Positions 36,250 to 48,573 of a DNA stretch of 64,000 bases are shown here, one piece after another. Positions within the stretch are counted from its first letter, which is position 1. Each line of letters starts with the position of its first letter. The DNA lies in contig CM033124.1 of NCBI GenBank assembly GCA_019321725.1, positions 6,820,001-6,884,000 of the forward strand, given 5' to 3'. Source of the DNA: Paulownia fortunei. Its lineage: Eukaryota; Streptophyta; Magnoliopsida; Lamiales; Paulowniaceae. The notes beneath the pieces are model-generated. The model was given only the letters and a program-made list of their open reading frames with translations. It did not search any database and was not told the origin of the DNA. The translations under genes and the position numbers were made by a program.

Positions 36250-37400
36250 AATGTCCTAAGCCTGACATTGCCTCATTTATCACTTCTCTACATAAGCAGG
36301 CTCATAGATGGGAACCTATGGCCATTTACCTTCGATATTTTGCCTGTTTTCAAATTTTGTATCTCAACTGCACCATGAGTAAAGACAAGAAACAATAAAA
36401 GGACCAACCTACTGAGAACACAATTCAACCAAAAATAATTTAAGGGGTGAATGAAATAAAAAAAAATTTTGATCAACAACAAAATATTTTCTAGAAATTA
36501 TCTTGTTATGGAACGCCTTAGTCTTTTTTTTAGATCCAAGAGCTCTCAAAGGTATCATTGCGAATTTCCTCAAGCTCTTGGAGTTGTAACTTTCTTTTGC
36601 TCCCCCGTTGTATCTATCTCCATATTGCATTGCATTATCACCCACCATGCTTGTGTTTTAACTCTACGGGGAGGTGACAAGGCTTCCCATAGATTAACCA
36701 ATGGGGACATGCCAATGGGAGTTTTGTAAGCAGCCCGATATGCCCACAAGACATCATCAAGGCAAATACTCCAATATTTTAATTCACTTTTACCATTTTC
36801 TCGAGGATAGACTTGACCTCCCTATTGGACACCTCCACTTGCCCACTTGTTTGTGGATGGTATGAATGGAAACTTGACGTGTGATGTTATAATTTTTTAA
36901 AAGTACTTCCATCAACCTATTGCAAAAATGGGTGACTCTATCGCTAATCATCGCTCGTGGCATTCCATATCTTGCAAAAATATGCGACTTGATAAAATCT
37001 TCAACAACTTTTGATCATTAGTCCGAGTGGATTTGGTTTCTACCTATTTTGAGATATAATCAACAGCAAATATAATATAAATATGTATAAAAGAATGGAA
37101 AAATGGTCCTATGAAATCGATGTCCCAAACATAAAAAATCTCCACAATAAATATGGGAGTTTGTGGTATTTGATTCTAGGTCCCAAGTTACCTATCCTTT
37201 GACATCGATCATAAGGTTTATAATGGAGATAGGCATCCTTAAATAGTGAGGGCTAATAGAAACCACTTTTAAGTACTTTGAGGGCAGTCCGTTTAGTCCG
37301 AAATGTCTACCACATGCAAGGGAATGACAAAACTTTAAAATGGAAATAAAATCACTCTCAGGTACACACCTTCTTTATCACTTGATCAAAGTAATGTTTC
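36250..37400 (-). pseudogene. Integrase remnant of Athila-B
   Basis: The zinc-binding block is at about 37180-37330 (FCHSLACGRHFG, DRCQRIGN). Core text follows at 36850-37150 (WDHFSILLYIF in place of the first catalytic block, strongly altered). The C-terminal part at 36409-36648 reads LIPRxxxVDQNFFLFHSPLKL-like text. Many stops. The 36640-36740 stretch matches the 'gtttgtaagcagcccgatatgcccacaag' position of other Athila integrases. Confidence 0.65.
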
Positions 37401-38824
37401 CAAAGGTATGGATCATCCCAAATGTAGTATTTAATATCACTCTTAATCTTCTCTTTTTGTGCCTTAGTCAACTCATCCCGCAACCTCTTAGTGACTAGGT
37501 ATTGGCAATGTCAGCATGCCAAGGGGCTGCCACACTCATTGTGAAGTTATTCATCTAGGAAAGCCTCATTAAGTGGTAACACATATTCCATGCACCAACC
37601 GATTAAGGTTGTTTGCAACCAAGTTCTCGGATCCCTTCTTATCCTTAATTTCAATATCAAATTCTTGTAAAAGAATGATCCAACGAATGAGTCAGAACTT
37701 AGCATCCTTCTTAGTGAGCAAGTATCTAAGAGTTGTATGATTGGAATAAACAATTACTTTTGCACCAATCAAATAAGAACAAAATTTTTCCAAAGCAAAA
37801 GTAACCTCCAAAAGTTCATTTTTAGTGGTAGAATAGTTAAGTTGAGCATTATTTAAGGTACGAGAAGCATAATAAATGGCATGAAGAGTCCACCTACTCG
37901 TTGCGCTAATACGACACCCACCACATAGTCACTTGCATTGCACATAAGTTGAAAGAAAGTTCCCAATTTGGTGGTTGGATAATGGGGGCAGATGTGAGGA
38001 GTTCTTTGAGATTGTTAAAGCTATCATGCAGTCATCAAACTCAAAATCTATATCCTTTTGAAGCAATCTACATAAAGTGAATGCTATTTTGAAAAAATCT
38101 TTAATAAACTTGCAATAAAAAACTTCATGTCCAAGAAAGGAGCGAATCTCCCTAACATTAGCAGATGGGGACAAAGAACGCACAAGATCAATTTTAGATT
38201 TATCAACCTCAATCCCCCTAGTAGAATAACATATCCCAATACTATCCCTTGATCATTATAAAATGACATCTTTCTCAATTAAGCACAAGGTTAGTTTCAA
38301 TGCATCTTTGAAGAATAAATGTAAGGATATCTAAGCATTTATCAAATGAACCACCATGAATACTAAAATCATCCATGAATACCACTATGATTATTTTCAA
38401 TGCACTCAGAGAAAATCCCCAACATATACCTTTAAAATATAGTTGGTGCATTGTAGAGTTCGAATGGTATATGTCGGTAGGCAAATATGCCAAAATGGGC
38501 ATGTGAAGGTTTTCTTCTCTTGGTCCTCCAGGGTAATGAAAATTTGATTGTAACTTGAGTAGCAATCAAGAAAATAATAATAAGAAAGTGATGTTTGCGA
38601 GTAAAAGAGTTAAGTTTCATATAATCAATGGAGACTCGCCATCCAGTTTGAACTCTTTGAGGCACTAATTCTTGGCAATCATTTTTCACCACGGTAATAC
38701 CGAAGTTCTTTGGAACCACTTGGACTGGACTCACCCACTTGCCATCTGAAATAAGGCAGATGACCCCAACATCAATGAGCTTCAATATCTTATTTTTTAC
38801 AACTTCCATCATGGGTGGATTCAA
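37401..38824 (-). pseudogene. RT and RNase H remnant of Athila-B
   Basis: RT starts at 38824 (MNPPMMEVVKNKILKLIDVG, WRVSIDYMKLNSFTRKHHF). After a frame change it reads FMDDFSIHGGSFDKCLD at about 38350-38400 with the Asp pair intact. The text then continues ETNLVLN and IRSFLGHEVFYCKFIKDF (37929-38183). RNase H is at about 37530-37900. The part between the IDYMKLN block and the APTIF block has lost about 60 bases. Confidence 0.78.
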
Positions 38825-39740
38825 CTGCCTTTGGGCCTCCTTCGTGGGTTTGGATCTCTTCTCAAGTAAGATCTAGTGCATGTATATAGATGGGTTAATT
38901 CCTTTAATATCAACAATGGTCCATTTGATAGCCATCTTGTACTCACGGAGTTGATGAGACCTTTAGCAATGATAACTGAAAGAGTTTCTTTCTTACCCAA
39001 ATACATATATTTGAGTTGCTTTGGGAGTAGTTTAAGCTCCAAGATATATGTCTGCACCAAAGAAGATAAAGGGCTCTCATTAGTCAGTGGCAAATCAATA
39101 TAAGAAACATCACACCTTGTATTTTTCGACAATGAGTCCAATCTTTCTATAGCCTCCTCTACATTTTCCAATAATTGAACATCCATTTTTATCTCTTTCA
39201 AGTCTTCCATGTAGAGATTATTTTTTAAAGAAAACTCTAATCAGTCATTGCTAGTCAATTCAAACATTTGTTGCAGTAAAAATATCAATAATATCAATTG
39301 AAAAAAAGGAGTGCACATCAATAGGATACCTTAGAGCTTTGAAAATACTAAATCTAATAACTTCACCATCAAATTTGATAGACAATGTGCCATCATGAAC
39401 AACAATTTTAATCCGAGCTATTTTTTTGAATGGTCTCCCTAAGAGGATAGGTGTAGGGTTTGGGGACTTATCATCCTCCATCTCAAAAAAATATAAAAAT
39501 CTACTGTGAAATCCAATTTATTTACTTGTATCAAAACATCCTCCACAACTCCTTTAGGGTATGCATTTGATATATCCACTAATTGGATAACACTAGTTTT
39601 TTTAGAGGGCCTGGATTTAAAGAAACACAAATGGAATATGGCATAACAATGATTGATGCTCCTAAATCTAGCATATACTTTTCAAACCTAGTGCTACCAA
39701 TTGTACATGGAATGGTGAAAGTCCAGTATCTTTACACTTT
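38825..39740 (-). pseudogene. Protease and linker of Athila-B
   Basis: The active site reads MLDLGASIIVMPYSI at about 39635-39680, so the catalytic Asp and its glycine are kept, unlike in Athila-A and Athila-C. After a shift, 39439-39630 reads LVDISNAYPKGVVEDVLIQV and 39260-39481 reads PTPILLGRPFKKIARIKIVV. The linker to RT at 38821-39210 contains LELKLLPKQLKYMYLGKKET. This is the best preserved protease of the three Athila-like elements. Confidence 0.78.
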
Positions 39741-41640
39741 GTAAGGAGCTTCCTTTAAAAAACTGTTAAAACATTCTCCCCCATACTCACTTTTTTGTCT
39801 CCCCTTAGCTTCTTTTTATTAGCGGGTAGCTCTTTGAGAAATTTCGTGTAGCGAGATACTTGCTTGATGGCATCAAGAAAGGGGATTTCACCTCTACTTT
39901 TTGAAAGGTCTTTAAGATCTTCTTTTCTTACTTCTCTTTCTTAGATCTTGCTAACCTACTAAGAATAGTTAAAGGTGTTACATAAGTACGAGAGAGAGGT
40001 TTAGGAGTAGTTACTAACTTTGGATTCTCCTCAGTTGCAAGTGGTGGTTGGTAACAAGACAAGAAGTGTCTTCTCCTCGATTATTTCTTATCTCATCTTT
40101 TCCACCTCTTTGGATGTGTCTTTTATGGGCAAGATTGGTGAATCTAATTACTTTTATGTCCTGAGGGTCACGACACTTGCATTCTCCATGGGTGAGAAGG
40201 TAGCTTGCCCGACCCTTGAGCTTCCAACTAACTTAAGCTAGTAGCCATTTACCCCACTTGATTCTTAATATATTGGAGGCGAGCTTATGTTATCTGCTAG
40301 AATTAAATGGTATTAGTAGCAAGAGTTTTAACCCGATCTTCTAGAGATGTACCTAGTTGTTGTGAAATTGGCGGTGGGTGAGGTTCATATGATGGTTATG
40401 CCTTCAATTAAAAGTACCCCAGTGGATGATTAAATGCAGGAAATAAAGCAGTCTATTATTAGTTTCCATGCCTCAAATTTCGATGATCCTTCCGTTCTTT
40501 ATTGTAAATGTTGGAGTAAGGATCGTATCTTTACCTTGCTTGCCTTGAATAACCACCAACTACATTTGTTTGAACAGTTGTGCTTTATTGAAGGGTTGGG
40601 CACATATTAGTAGGATGTCCTATTATGCAACAAACTCCATATGCTTTAACTGTTGTCCTATAGCCAATTATTGCGCAAGAGAGGTAAGATGTGAATTTTT
40701 TTGTTTAAGAGTAGAAGTGCTTACCTTATTAATGTTCTTCGGTGGTGGTGTGGATCATTACAGGTTACAAATTATGGGAATTAGTGGCCATATTAGCAAT
40801 CAAGCTTCTTTCTGCATTCAGTGTTTTATCGACTAATGCTTCTCCACAAGCAACATCAATCATAATTCTATCTATAAGTATTAGTTCCTCATAAAAAAAT
40901 ATATAAGAAGTTGGTCACTTATCTGGTGATGCGGTCAACTAGCATATAATTTCTTAAACCTCTCTCATAATCATAAAGAGATTCTCCTTTGTATTGTTGG
41001 ATTCCATAAATTTCTTTTTGAATGCTCTCAACTTTGGATGCAGGGAAATATTTCTCTAAGAAGAGTCCTCATCTAGTTCCATGTGGTGATAGTATCGAAA
41101 GGTAAGTAGTAGAACCATTCTTTAGCCAAATCCACCAATGAGAATGGAAAGGCTATGAGTTTGATGTGTCATTCTGAAATACCAATCGGTTTTATGCTTG
41201 AACAAACTACATGGAATTCCTTGACGTGCTTGTTTAGGTCATCTTCTGTAAATTCATAGAAAGTAGGAGGAAGATGGATCATACATGATTTGAGTTTGAA
41301 GCCCATTTCAAGATTGGGGTATGTGATGCAAAGTAGTTGGTTCTCCAAACTAGGGGCAACTAACTTCTTCAACGTTCTATTTTTTTAGGCCATTTCAATA
41401 GTTTTGGATGAATGTCAAGAGTAGGAGGAGGAGTTTCAAACTCGAGCTTAGGTGGTGAAATGATTTGGATTATATGTGGAGAAAAATGAGGAAATGGTGG
41501 CAATGGTGTTGTCAAATTGATCTGAATCTATTCAAGCCTAAGCTTAAAATCCTTCGATGACATAAACACTTGAAAATAACAAGAGAAGAAACCAAATTAA
41601 ATTATCAAGATAAAATATATAAAATAAAATGGAAAACTTG
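39741..41640 (-). pseudogene. Gag remnant of Athila-B
   Basis: The frame at 41169-41372 reads LEMGFKLKSCMIHLPPTFYE and HVKEFHVVCSSIKPIGISE, the N-terminal capsid text of Athila-type gag. Downstream text to about 40900 matches the capsid (plus-strand 'aacctctctcataatcataaagag' is the AWERF region). The rest to 39741 is a low-complexity linker with many stops. Confidence 0.72.
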
Positions 41641-41670
41641 AAAATGACAATAAATTAATTAGGTGATTGC

Positions 41671-41688
41671 TCCCCAACAAGGTGCCAA
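41671..41688 (-). other. Primer-binding site of Athila-B
   Basis: The minus strand reads TGGCACCTTGTTGGGGAG, five bases after the LTR end. It resembles the tRNA-Asp-type site TGGCGCCGTTGCCGGGGA used by Athila-type elements, with several transitions. Confidence 0.7.
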
Positions 41689-41693
41689 AATTT

Positions 41694-43993
41694 GATGTGT
41701 GTCGTTAGGCATACCAAGTTAAAACCTTACTACTAAAATAATTTTCAAGTATAGTAAGAGTAAGGGTCGATCCCACGAAGATCAAAGCTAATTAATTTAT
41801 TATATATTCTATAACTAAAGACTTGACTCACTAATAATGTGTTATAATTGAGAAATTGAAGTGATAACGTACTAAAGATTAGAGATTCACTTTTGAATTT
41901 TGGATAGAGGAATGATTATTTAATATTCTTTTTACCTTTTTTTAGATGCCACTATTAGAATCCATATACAATGAAGGTTTCAAATGAGAAGATATTATCA
42001 GATAGCTCATGCGTTAAGGCGTTAAGGTGATAATGACATTATCTCACTGTTTATAAATTATCTTTTTAACGCCAATACTTATTTATGAGATCAAATATAT
42101 ATTTATGCACATTTTTGCCTAAAATAAATCAAGGTTCCATATCAGCAGTCGGTGTAGTAGAACTAGATCTTTAGCTAAATGAATCCAAGTATTTATTGTA
42201 CCATTAGTAACACATAAATCTATAACCGCCACTAAACAATGAGGGTTTAATCACAAATTAAGACAATAATATAATACATTTAAATGTTATGCTCTTTTAT
42301 AACTGTTCCTCTTCCTACATCAAGAGATTTTGTTTAAGGTTTCATTCGCCACCACTAGACAATGAGACTAAACTAGAATATGACAATTAATGAAAATCAA
42401 ATGAATTGCCACAAAAATGATGAAGTTTTGTTTAAGGTTTCATTAGCCACCACTAGACAATGAATTGTGAATTGATATTAATATTACTCCAACTTTTTCA
42501 TTAAAACTACCAACCACTAGATAACAACAAGCTCTGTTATTCCAATCTTTTCTTAATTTTTTGTTAGATACAACAAGCTCTCTACATAATTCCTTAACAA
42601 TTAAATAATCTAGAACAAGCTCTCTAAATTCAAATTAACAGAAGCATTAAGATGAGAAAGATAGATTAATATAAGCAACAAACATGAAAGATTGAATTGT
42701 TCAACTTATGTTATGCTCCACATCATGATTAACAAAACTTCCCATAATCATTAATCATGATTCACTACTTAAGATTAGAAACTCAAAATAATTACGGATC
42801 AAGAATTTTAATCTAGTATTAGGTAATTTTCAAGCTTACTTGGTTGCACACCCAAATAAAACAAAAAAATAACCATGAAGAAATTGAATGTAGAAAGAAC
42901 CTAAACAATCTCAATTAGGGAATAATATCAAATACTCAATTGCACAAATTCATGTTTAGGATTTTAAAGTCACCCTTAACCAAAATTGTAAATTTAGCCT
43001 AGCATACTTGAAATTAACAAGAAAAATAAAACTAACAACATTAGAAATTCAAGGAATTGAAAAGAGAAAAGGGGAATAAGAACACCAATATGGATGAATT
43101 CCCTTGGTAGATGAATCTCCCATTTCGAATACCTCTTCTTCTCTTCTATTTTTGGAACCTAAAGTTCTCTCCTCTTTTCAAATAAATTTTGTGTGTTTTG
43201 AATAACATATAAGATGCTCTATTTATAGTAGAAGAGTGCCCTAAATTGACATCTCCAAATTCATTTCATATTTGTTTCAAATTTGTTCTAAATTCACATG
43301 TCCTTCTTCGATCTAAATATTGCCACACATTTTTCTGCATGAAATCAGCTCATTTTGAAAAAGTAGTCAATATGAAAGTTGTGGCTTTTGTCTGTTAGCT
43401 TCATTTTCCATCTTGAATCACATCATTCCAATATGCGAGGGAGAAAGTTATGCTTGATTTATGAAGATATTTCTGCACATGAAAATTTCATCCAATATAG
43501 ACACTTAGATGAATTTACTGCTTTTATCAAGGTTGTATTGGGTTGAGCTTCCAACAACAAAATTATAGCCCTCTGTCTTAGCTCAAATAGATAAAAATTC
43601 AAGTGAAAAGGACTTTTGAGTATCAAGTTATGCCCAAAATACGAAACTTGCCCAAGTTTAGAAATATGCAATTTTGAATTTATTATAAGCCCAATAATCA
43701 CTTGCAAAGTCCAAAGTGATTTTGATCTACACATTATAGACTTTGCAAAAATAGCCATTTTCTTCTAATTGTGTTGCTTCTTTAATCCAATAAAATATTA
43801 TTTTTCAATTTGTTTACGAAACGTGTTGTCTTATTTGATTTCATTTTTGCTCATTTTGATCTCTTTTTTTGTCCACTGATTTCTAAATTCCTATAAAACA
43901 CAAAACATTAATAAAAATATAATATCAATAAAAATAAAGTAAGAAAAATATAGAGGATTTGATATAAAAATATATAGAAACATGCACTTATCA
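41694..43993 (-). repeat. 5' LTR of Athila-B
   Basis: 2300 bp. On the minus strand it starts TGATAAGTGCATG and ends CGACACACATCA. It includes the LTR-end motif (plus GGTCGATCCCACGAAG, about 41767) and a 38-base block repeated at 42325-42366 and 42424-42466 (GGTTTCATT-GCCACCACTAG core). No matching second LTR was found in the window. Confidence 0.78.
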
Positions 43994-44936
43994 TTTGCTA
44001 ACTAAGTAAATAGACCAAAACAATATTCGAGAGCAAGAATCATCTATTAACCACGAGAGTGTTAGTGGAGCAAGAATCATCTATTAACAACCAGAGTGTT
44101 AGAGTTACTCCACACGAACTTGTTTGGAGCAGATAGTTAGTATAAGTGGCAAAAAATACACCCTTGTGGTCGTAGATGATTACATCAGATACACCTAGGA
44201 CATATTTTTGTAGAGCAAAGATGAAACTTGCAACAAGATGACTGAACTTATGAAGAAAATTTAGATTAAGCAAAAGCCAAGCTATTATACGTGCAAGATC
44301 ATGCATAGGCACTAAATTCAATGAACAGTGAAATAGAGAAATATTGCTCCAAAAATGGCATCACACATGAGTACTCGGCCGCCAGAACTCTCCAACAAAA
44401 TAGAGTTGTTGAGAGAAGAAATAAAACTCTCAAAGAAGCTGTGGGAATAATGATAAATAATGCAAAACTTCCTAAGAGATTCTGGGATGAAGCAAATAGC
44501 ACTCATGCTACACTTAGAACCAGTATGATCAACAAGCAACAAAATAAGACATCATATGAGTTGTGGAAGGGAAGGAAATCCTATATATCCCACTTTCCAT
44601 CTTCGGATGCAAGTCTACATCCACAACTATGGAAAAGAAAAACTCCATGTTTTCAACACCAAAGCAAATGAAGAAGTTTTCTGAAGCTACTTCACTATGA
44701 GGAAATTATATAGAGTTTTCAATACAAGAACCCTCTTTGTAGAATCTTCATTTGTCTTTGATGGAAAAGACAATCAAGAAAATCCATCAACAAATGGAAG
44801 TGGAGAAGGAAAAATCAAAGCAGAAACTCAAAAGATAGCTAATCTACAACTGTATGAGGATCAACTTCAAGAAATCATAACAAATATCAATGAAGTTTTA
44901 GAGACGAAGAAGATTTTACACAACCAAATATTCTAG
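43994..44936 (+). pseudogene. Integrase remnant of copia-2
   Basis: The core start is visible in two frames at 44110-44200 (ELVWS.., VDDYIRYT-like text). The intact stretch at 44321-44671 reads NGITHEYSAARTLQQNRVVE and RRNKTLKEAVGIMINNAKLP, which contains the third acidic residue of the core. The C-terminal text at 44697-44936 includes YRVFNTRTLFVESSFVFD. Just before the core a block of about 36 bases is duplicated in tandem (44034-44105). Confidence 0.8.
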
Positions 44937-45199
44937 CTCTAATAGAACAAGGCAATTAGAGAACAATCTAGTTTAGAAATCAATCACCTAAACTTCAACC
45001 TGACTTTAGATGCCTCAGACCATACACCCAAGTTAGTTATTGGATCACCAACTGTAGGAGGCAAAACTAGGTCTGCAGCATAAAAAAAAAACATATTCCT
45101 TGTATTCTTATCTTGAATAGAGCCCAAAAGAATTAAAGAATCTGTAGTAGATCCCTGCTGGATTGAATCCATGCAAGAGGAATTCAATCAATTCAAAAG

Positions 45200-46854
45200 A
45201 AGCCAAGTATGAACATTAGTTCCTAGACCACTCATCAAGAAGTTAATGAAATTAAGTGGGTTTTTCTAAATAAAGTGGATGAATATGATTTACGTTTAAA
45301 CAAAAAATAAGATTAGTTGCAAAAGGATATTCATAGGAGAAAGGCATAGATTTTGATGAAACATTATACATGCTGCAAGACTTGAAGCAATTAGGATATT
45401 TGTGGCTTACACAAACTTAAAGATTTCCTAGTCAATCAAATGGATGTGAAGAGTGCATTTTTGAATGAAAAGTTGCTGGAAGAAGTTTACATTGAGCAAC
45501 CTCTAAGATGCTCAATCAACTTACCAACCAAGTTTGTCTACATATTAGATAATGATCTCAATAGATTAGAGCAAGCATCGCAAGCCTGGTATAAAACACT
45601 CTCTCAATTTTCTATGCAGAACGGGTTCGCCAAAAAGGTAAAGTATGCACAATCTTATTTAAATTATAGCACAAATTAGATATTTTACTCATTCAAATTT
45701 ATGTTGATTATATTATTTTTGGTTGTACTAACAAAGAGTTGTGTGAGAAATTTTAAAGATGATACAAATAAAATTTGAAATAAGTATGATGGAAAAGCTA
45801 AATTTTTACTTGGACTACAATCAAGCAGCTAAGTGAAGGTTTCTTATTTAATCAAGTGAAATGCACCAAGGATATTCTGAAGAAACTTGTTCAATAAAAT
45901 TGCACTCTAGTTAAAATATCTATAGGAGCATCCACTAAGCTTGACAAAGATGAAAATGGCAAATCTATAGATGTAACCATGTATCAAGAATATAATCTCT
46001 ATTTTACATGACTGCCAATAGATCTTTTTGTTAGCATATGTGCTCGTTTTCAATATGCTCCCAAGGAATCTCACTATAATATTGCAAAGAGAATTCTAAA
46101 GTACATGAAAAGAACACTTAATGTGGGACTTTGGTACCCTATAGATTCTATTTTTATGTTGTTGGGTATTCAGACATGCATAAGTCGTTATAAGAAGTTC
46201 TAAGATAGAAATACATAAAGTATACTAATGGATTACTCTATTTCCTCTATATGGAAGAAAGAAAATTAATATTGGCAAAACTACAATTAATGTTAAGCAA
46301 GGAAAATGGTTCGTGGTAAAGAGGCTAAAAAAATCCATGCTCAAAATCAAATTTAAATATTTTGAGCATGGGTTTTGTCAGTAAAAAAAATAGATTCAAG
46401 TAGAGCTTTATGGAAGGTATCAATAAGCTAACAGATTATGTAGGTTGCAAAATTAACATGAAAAACACTAGTGGTATATGTCAAATGCTAGGTAGCAGAC
46501 GATGTCATGCTTCAGCAAGAAATAGACCTCCATAGCCATATCTATGGCAGAGATGAAGTATAATGTAACAGGAAGTTGCAATACTCAAATACTCCAGCTA
46601 CATCAATAGTTAAGGGACTATAGGATCAACACAAAGTTAATACCAATCTTCTACGATAACATAAGTGCTATTGCAATTACACTCAACCTAGTGTTGCTCT
46701 TAAGGACGAAGCATATCGATATCAAACATCATTTTATCAAAGACTATATGGAAAAAAAACATATCCATCGAATACATCAACACTAAGAATTGATTGGCTA
46801 ACTTATTCACAAAACTCTTTGTGACTCCAAGTTTATCTTCTTACAATGAGAATC
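45200..46854 (+). pseudogene. RT and RNase H remnant of copia-2
   Basis: RT text includes MDVKSAFLNEKLLEEVYIEQ (45440) and QASQAWYKTLSQF. The catalytic motif reads YVDY instead of YVDD (45700-45711). Then come CARFQYAPKESHYNIAKRIL and YMKRTLNVGLWYP (46030-46140). RNase H text is weak (LANLFTKLF-like, about 46795). Stops are frequent. The frame ends at the Athila-C LTR boundary. Confidence 0.78.
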
Positions 46855-48573
46855 GGGTTACCCCAAAATAAGTGGCATAAAACCACAAGTGCACAATGTC
46901 AATAAGTAATAAATAATTAGTAAAGTAAGGTATCACTAGAAAGTATATGTGTAAGTACCAGATTCTCTATGTTATATTTGACCAAATTATTGTGTGGTGG
47001 TTGAATTAAAATTCAACAATACCTAAATTCATAAAATTAACTAAAACCCAAGGAGATTAGGGAAATAAATTCTATACTAAGGAGAGTTAAGGTGTTGGTT
47101 AGCCATCCTATGTTGGTATGAACCTAGCATAATTGTGATTAGGAATGATATGGGTTGTGTAAAAATGGCTCTTTCTAATGCAATTGTTGCTCTCTCTTGA
47201 GTCGGACCAAATCTAACCCTAGTAGGATACTAGTGTTATCTCTAGCTATGGGCCATCCGACTAAGTGTGCATTAAGATTTGTGAATACCACTAACTTTTG
47301 GTTTTCACACCTATGACTATTGCACGTACCTATGCCTGTATCTCTATAGGGGTCGGTCCATGGCATAAACTACCTGATCCATTGTTACAACCTTACCTCT
47401 CGGTCTTAATTATAATAATTAAAATCAATTTGAAATTGGCTAAGTCTCAAGCAACATTAACAACATAGCATATGCTCATCACAATAAAATCAACATTCTA
47501 ATCACAATATAAACATCAACTCATGACTCCATAGAAATGGCTTTCCAAGCCTTGACAAGAGTTGTTTAGCTTATTGAAATTAAGCAAGCACCAAGTGTTT
47601 CCCAACATCATGATTCCTAAAAAAATTTTAATCTAAGCAAAATAAAAGAAGAAATTAAAGTACAAGATTACAACCACTAAATGATTCTTCACTTCTTCTT
47701 CAAAATCTTCAATGCCCAATGAAGCTCCTGTGCTTCTTGTCTTCAAATCCCAAGCTCCTTGGTGATGGGTGTGTATGTTCTTGGTGTAGTGTGTGAAGAA
47801 ATATGGAGAAATGTGTATTTTGGGTGGAGAGAAAATGTGTGAGAGAATTTAGGTGTAGAGTGTGTGTGGGTGATGAATTACATGTTGAATGATGTGTGAA
47901 TTGAATCTATGTGTGAATTGTGTGTGTGTATAATGTATCAATCAAGAGCATCATATAGATAATGATGTGTAGGTGTATCTAATGTATATATATCACAAAA
48001 GATGCTAAATTTTTCCTTTGATCACCACTTGTTGCAAGAAGAAGGCTGGGAATCTTTTTCTATTGAACAGTTGGCACTGTTGTGCATGGAATTAGCTTTG
48101 CAGTGTGAGTTCTCACCTAAGGATAGCACTACAGTGCCTTGCATAGTGCTCAATGTCTCTGTTTTCTTTAACATTGCAATGCCATTTTTGGCATTGCGGT
48201 GCCATCACTTCTATTTGCTTTGGCGCTGCAACGCCCTCTTTGGTGCTGCAGTGTGAGTCATTGCACTATTCAGCCTTTTTCAAGCTTTTGATGTTTTCAT
48301 AAGAATTGTAACCTTATCTATTAGATTTCTAAATCTTCTTGAATCATCTCAATAACACTATTGTGGAGAAAGTTATGTTGGAAATACAAAGACTGTCGCA
48401 TTTGGAAGTTTCTACTGATTTTTTAATCCATTTTCCATCTTTCACTCCATTTCTTCAATTCATGAACCTGCATACAATTATCACAAAATAAGGCACAATT
48501 GTATTGATTATAAGGCAAAAACATATGCAAACATGCTCGCGTATAAAAAATATCACACTTTATGAGCCTATCA
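46855..48573 (-). repeat. 3' LTR of Athila-C
   Basis: On the minus strand it is taken to start TGATAGGCTCATAAAG (48573) and to end at GGGGTAACCC (46855). A GT-rich part lies at 47765-47935 and a cluster of imperfect GGCATTGCAGTGCC-like repeats at 48090-48260. The right end is uncertain: a PPT-like tract at 49031-49045 would extend the LTR to about 49030. Confidence 0.65.

Larger units (their letters stand above)
36061..43993 (-). mobile_element. Athila-B: Athila/Tat-like element lacking its 3' LTR
   Basis: From right to left: 5' LTR (41694-43993), PBS, gag, protease, RT, RNase H, integrase, and the post-pol 'AGCGCTTGTTGGAAGGCAACCC' type motif at about 36220-36245. No second copy of the LTR is found to the left; the element ends in unrelated sequence near 36061. 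Its LTR differs from those of Athila-A and Athila-C, so it is a separate family. Confidence 0.78.
43994..46854 (+). mobile_element. copia-2: SIRE-like Ty1/copia fragment
   Basis: Begins abruptly in integrase next to the Athila-B LTR and ends abruptly in RNase H next to the Athila-C LTR. It has no LTRs, gag or protease. Integrase, RT and RNase H follow in order on the plus strand with dozens of stops. The KTSYELWKGRKSYISHF and DVKSAFLNEKLLEEVYIEQP blocks suggest the SIRE/Maximus group (inference). Confidence 0.75.

Noticed and set aside
47765..47935. GT-rich stretch as a microsatellite locus
   Set aside because: It is an irregular GT-rich part of the Athila-C LTR, not a clean repeat array.
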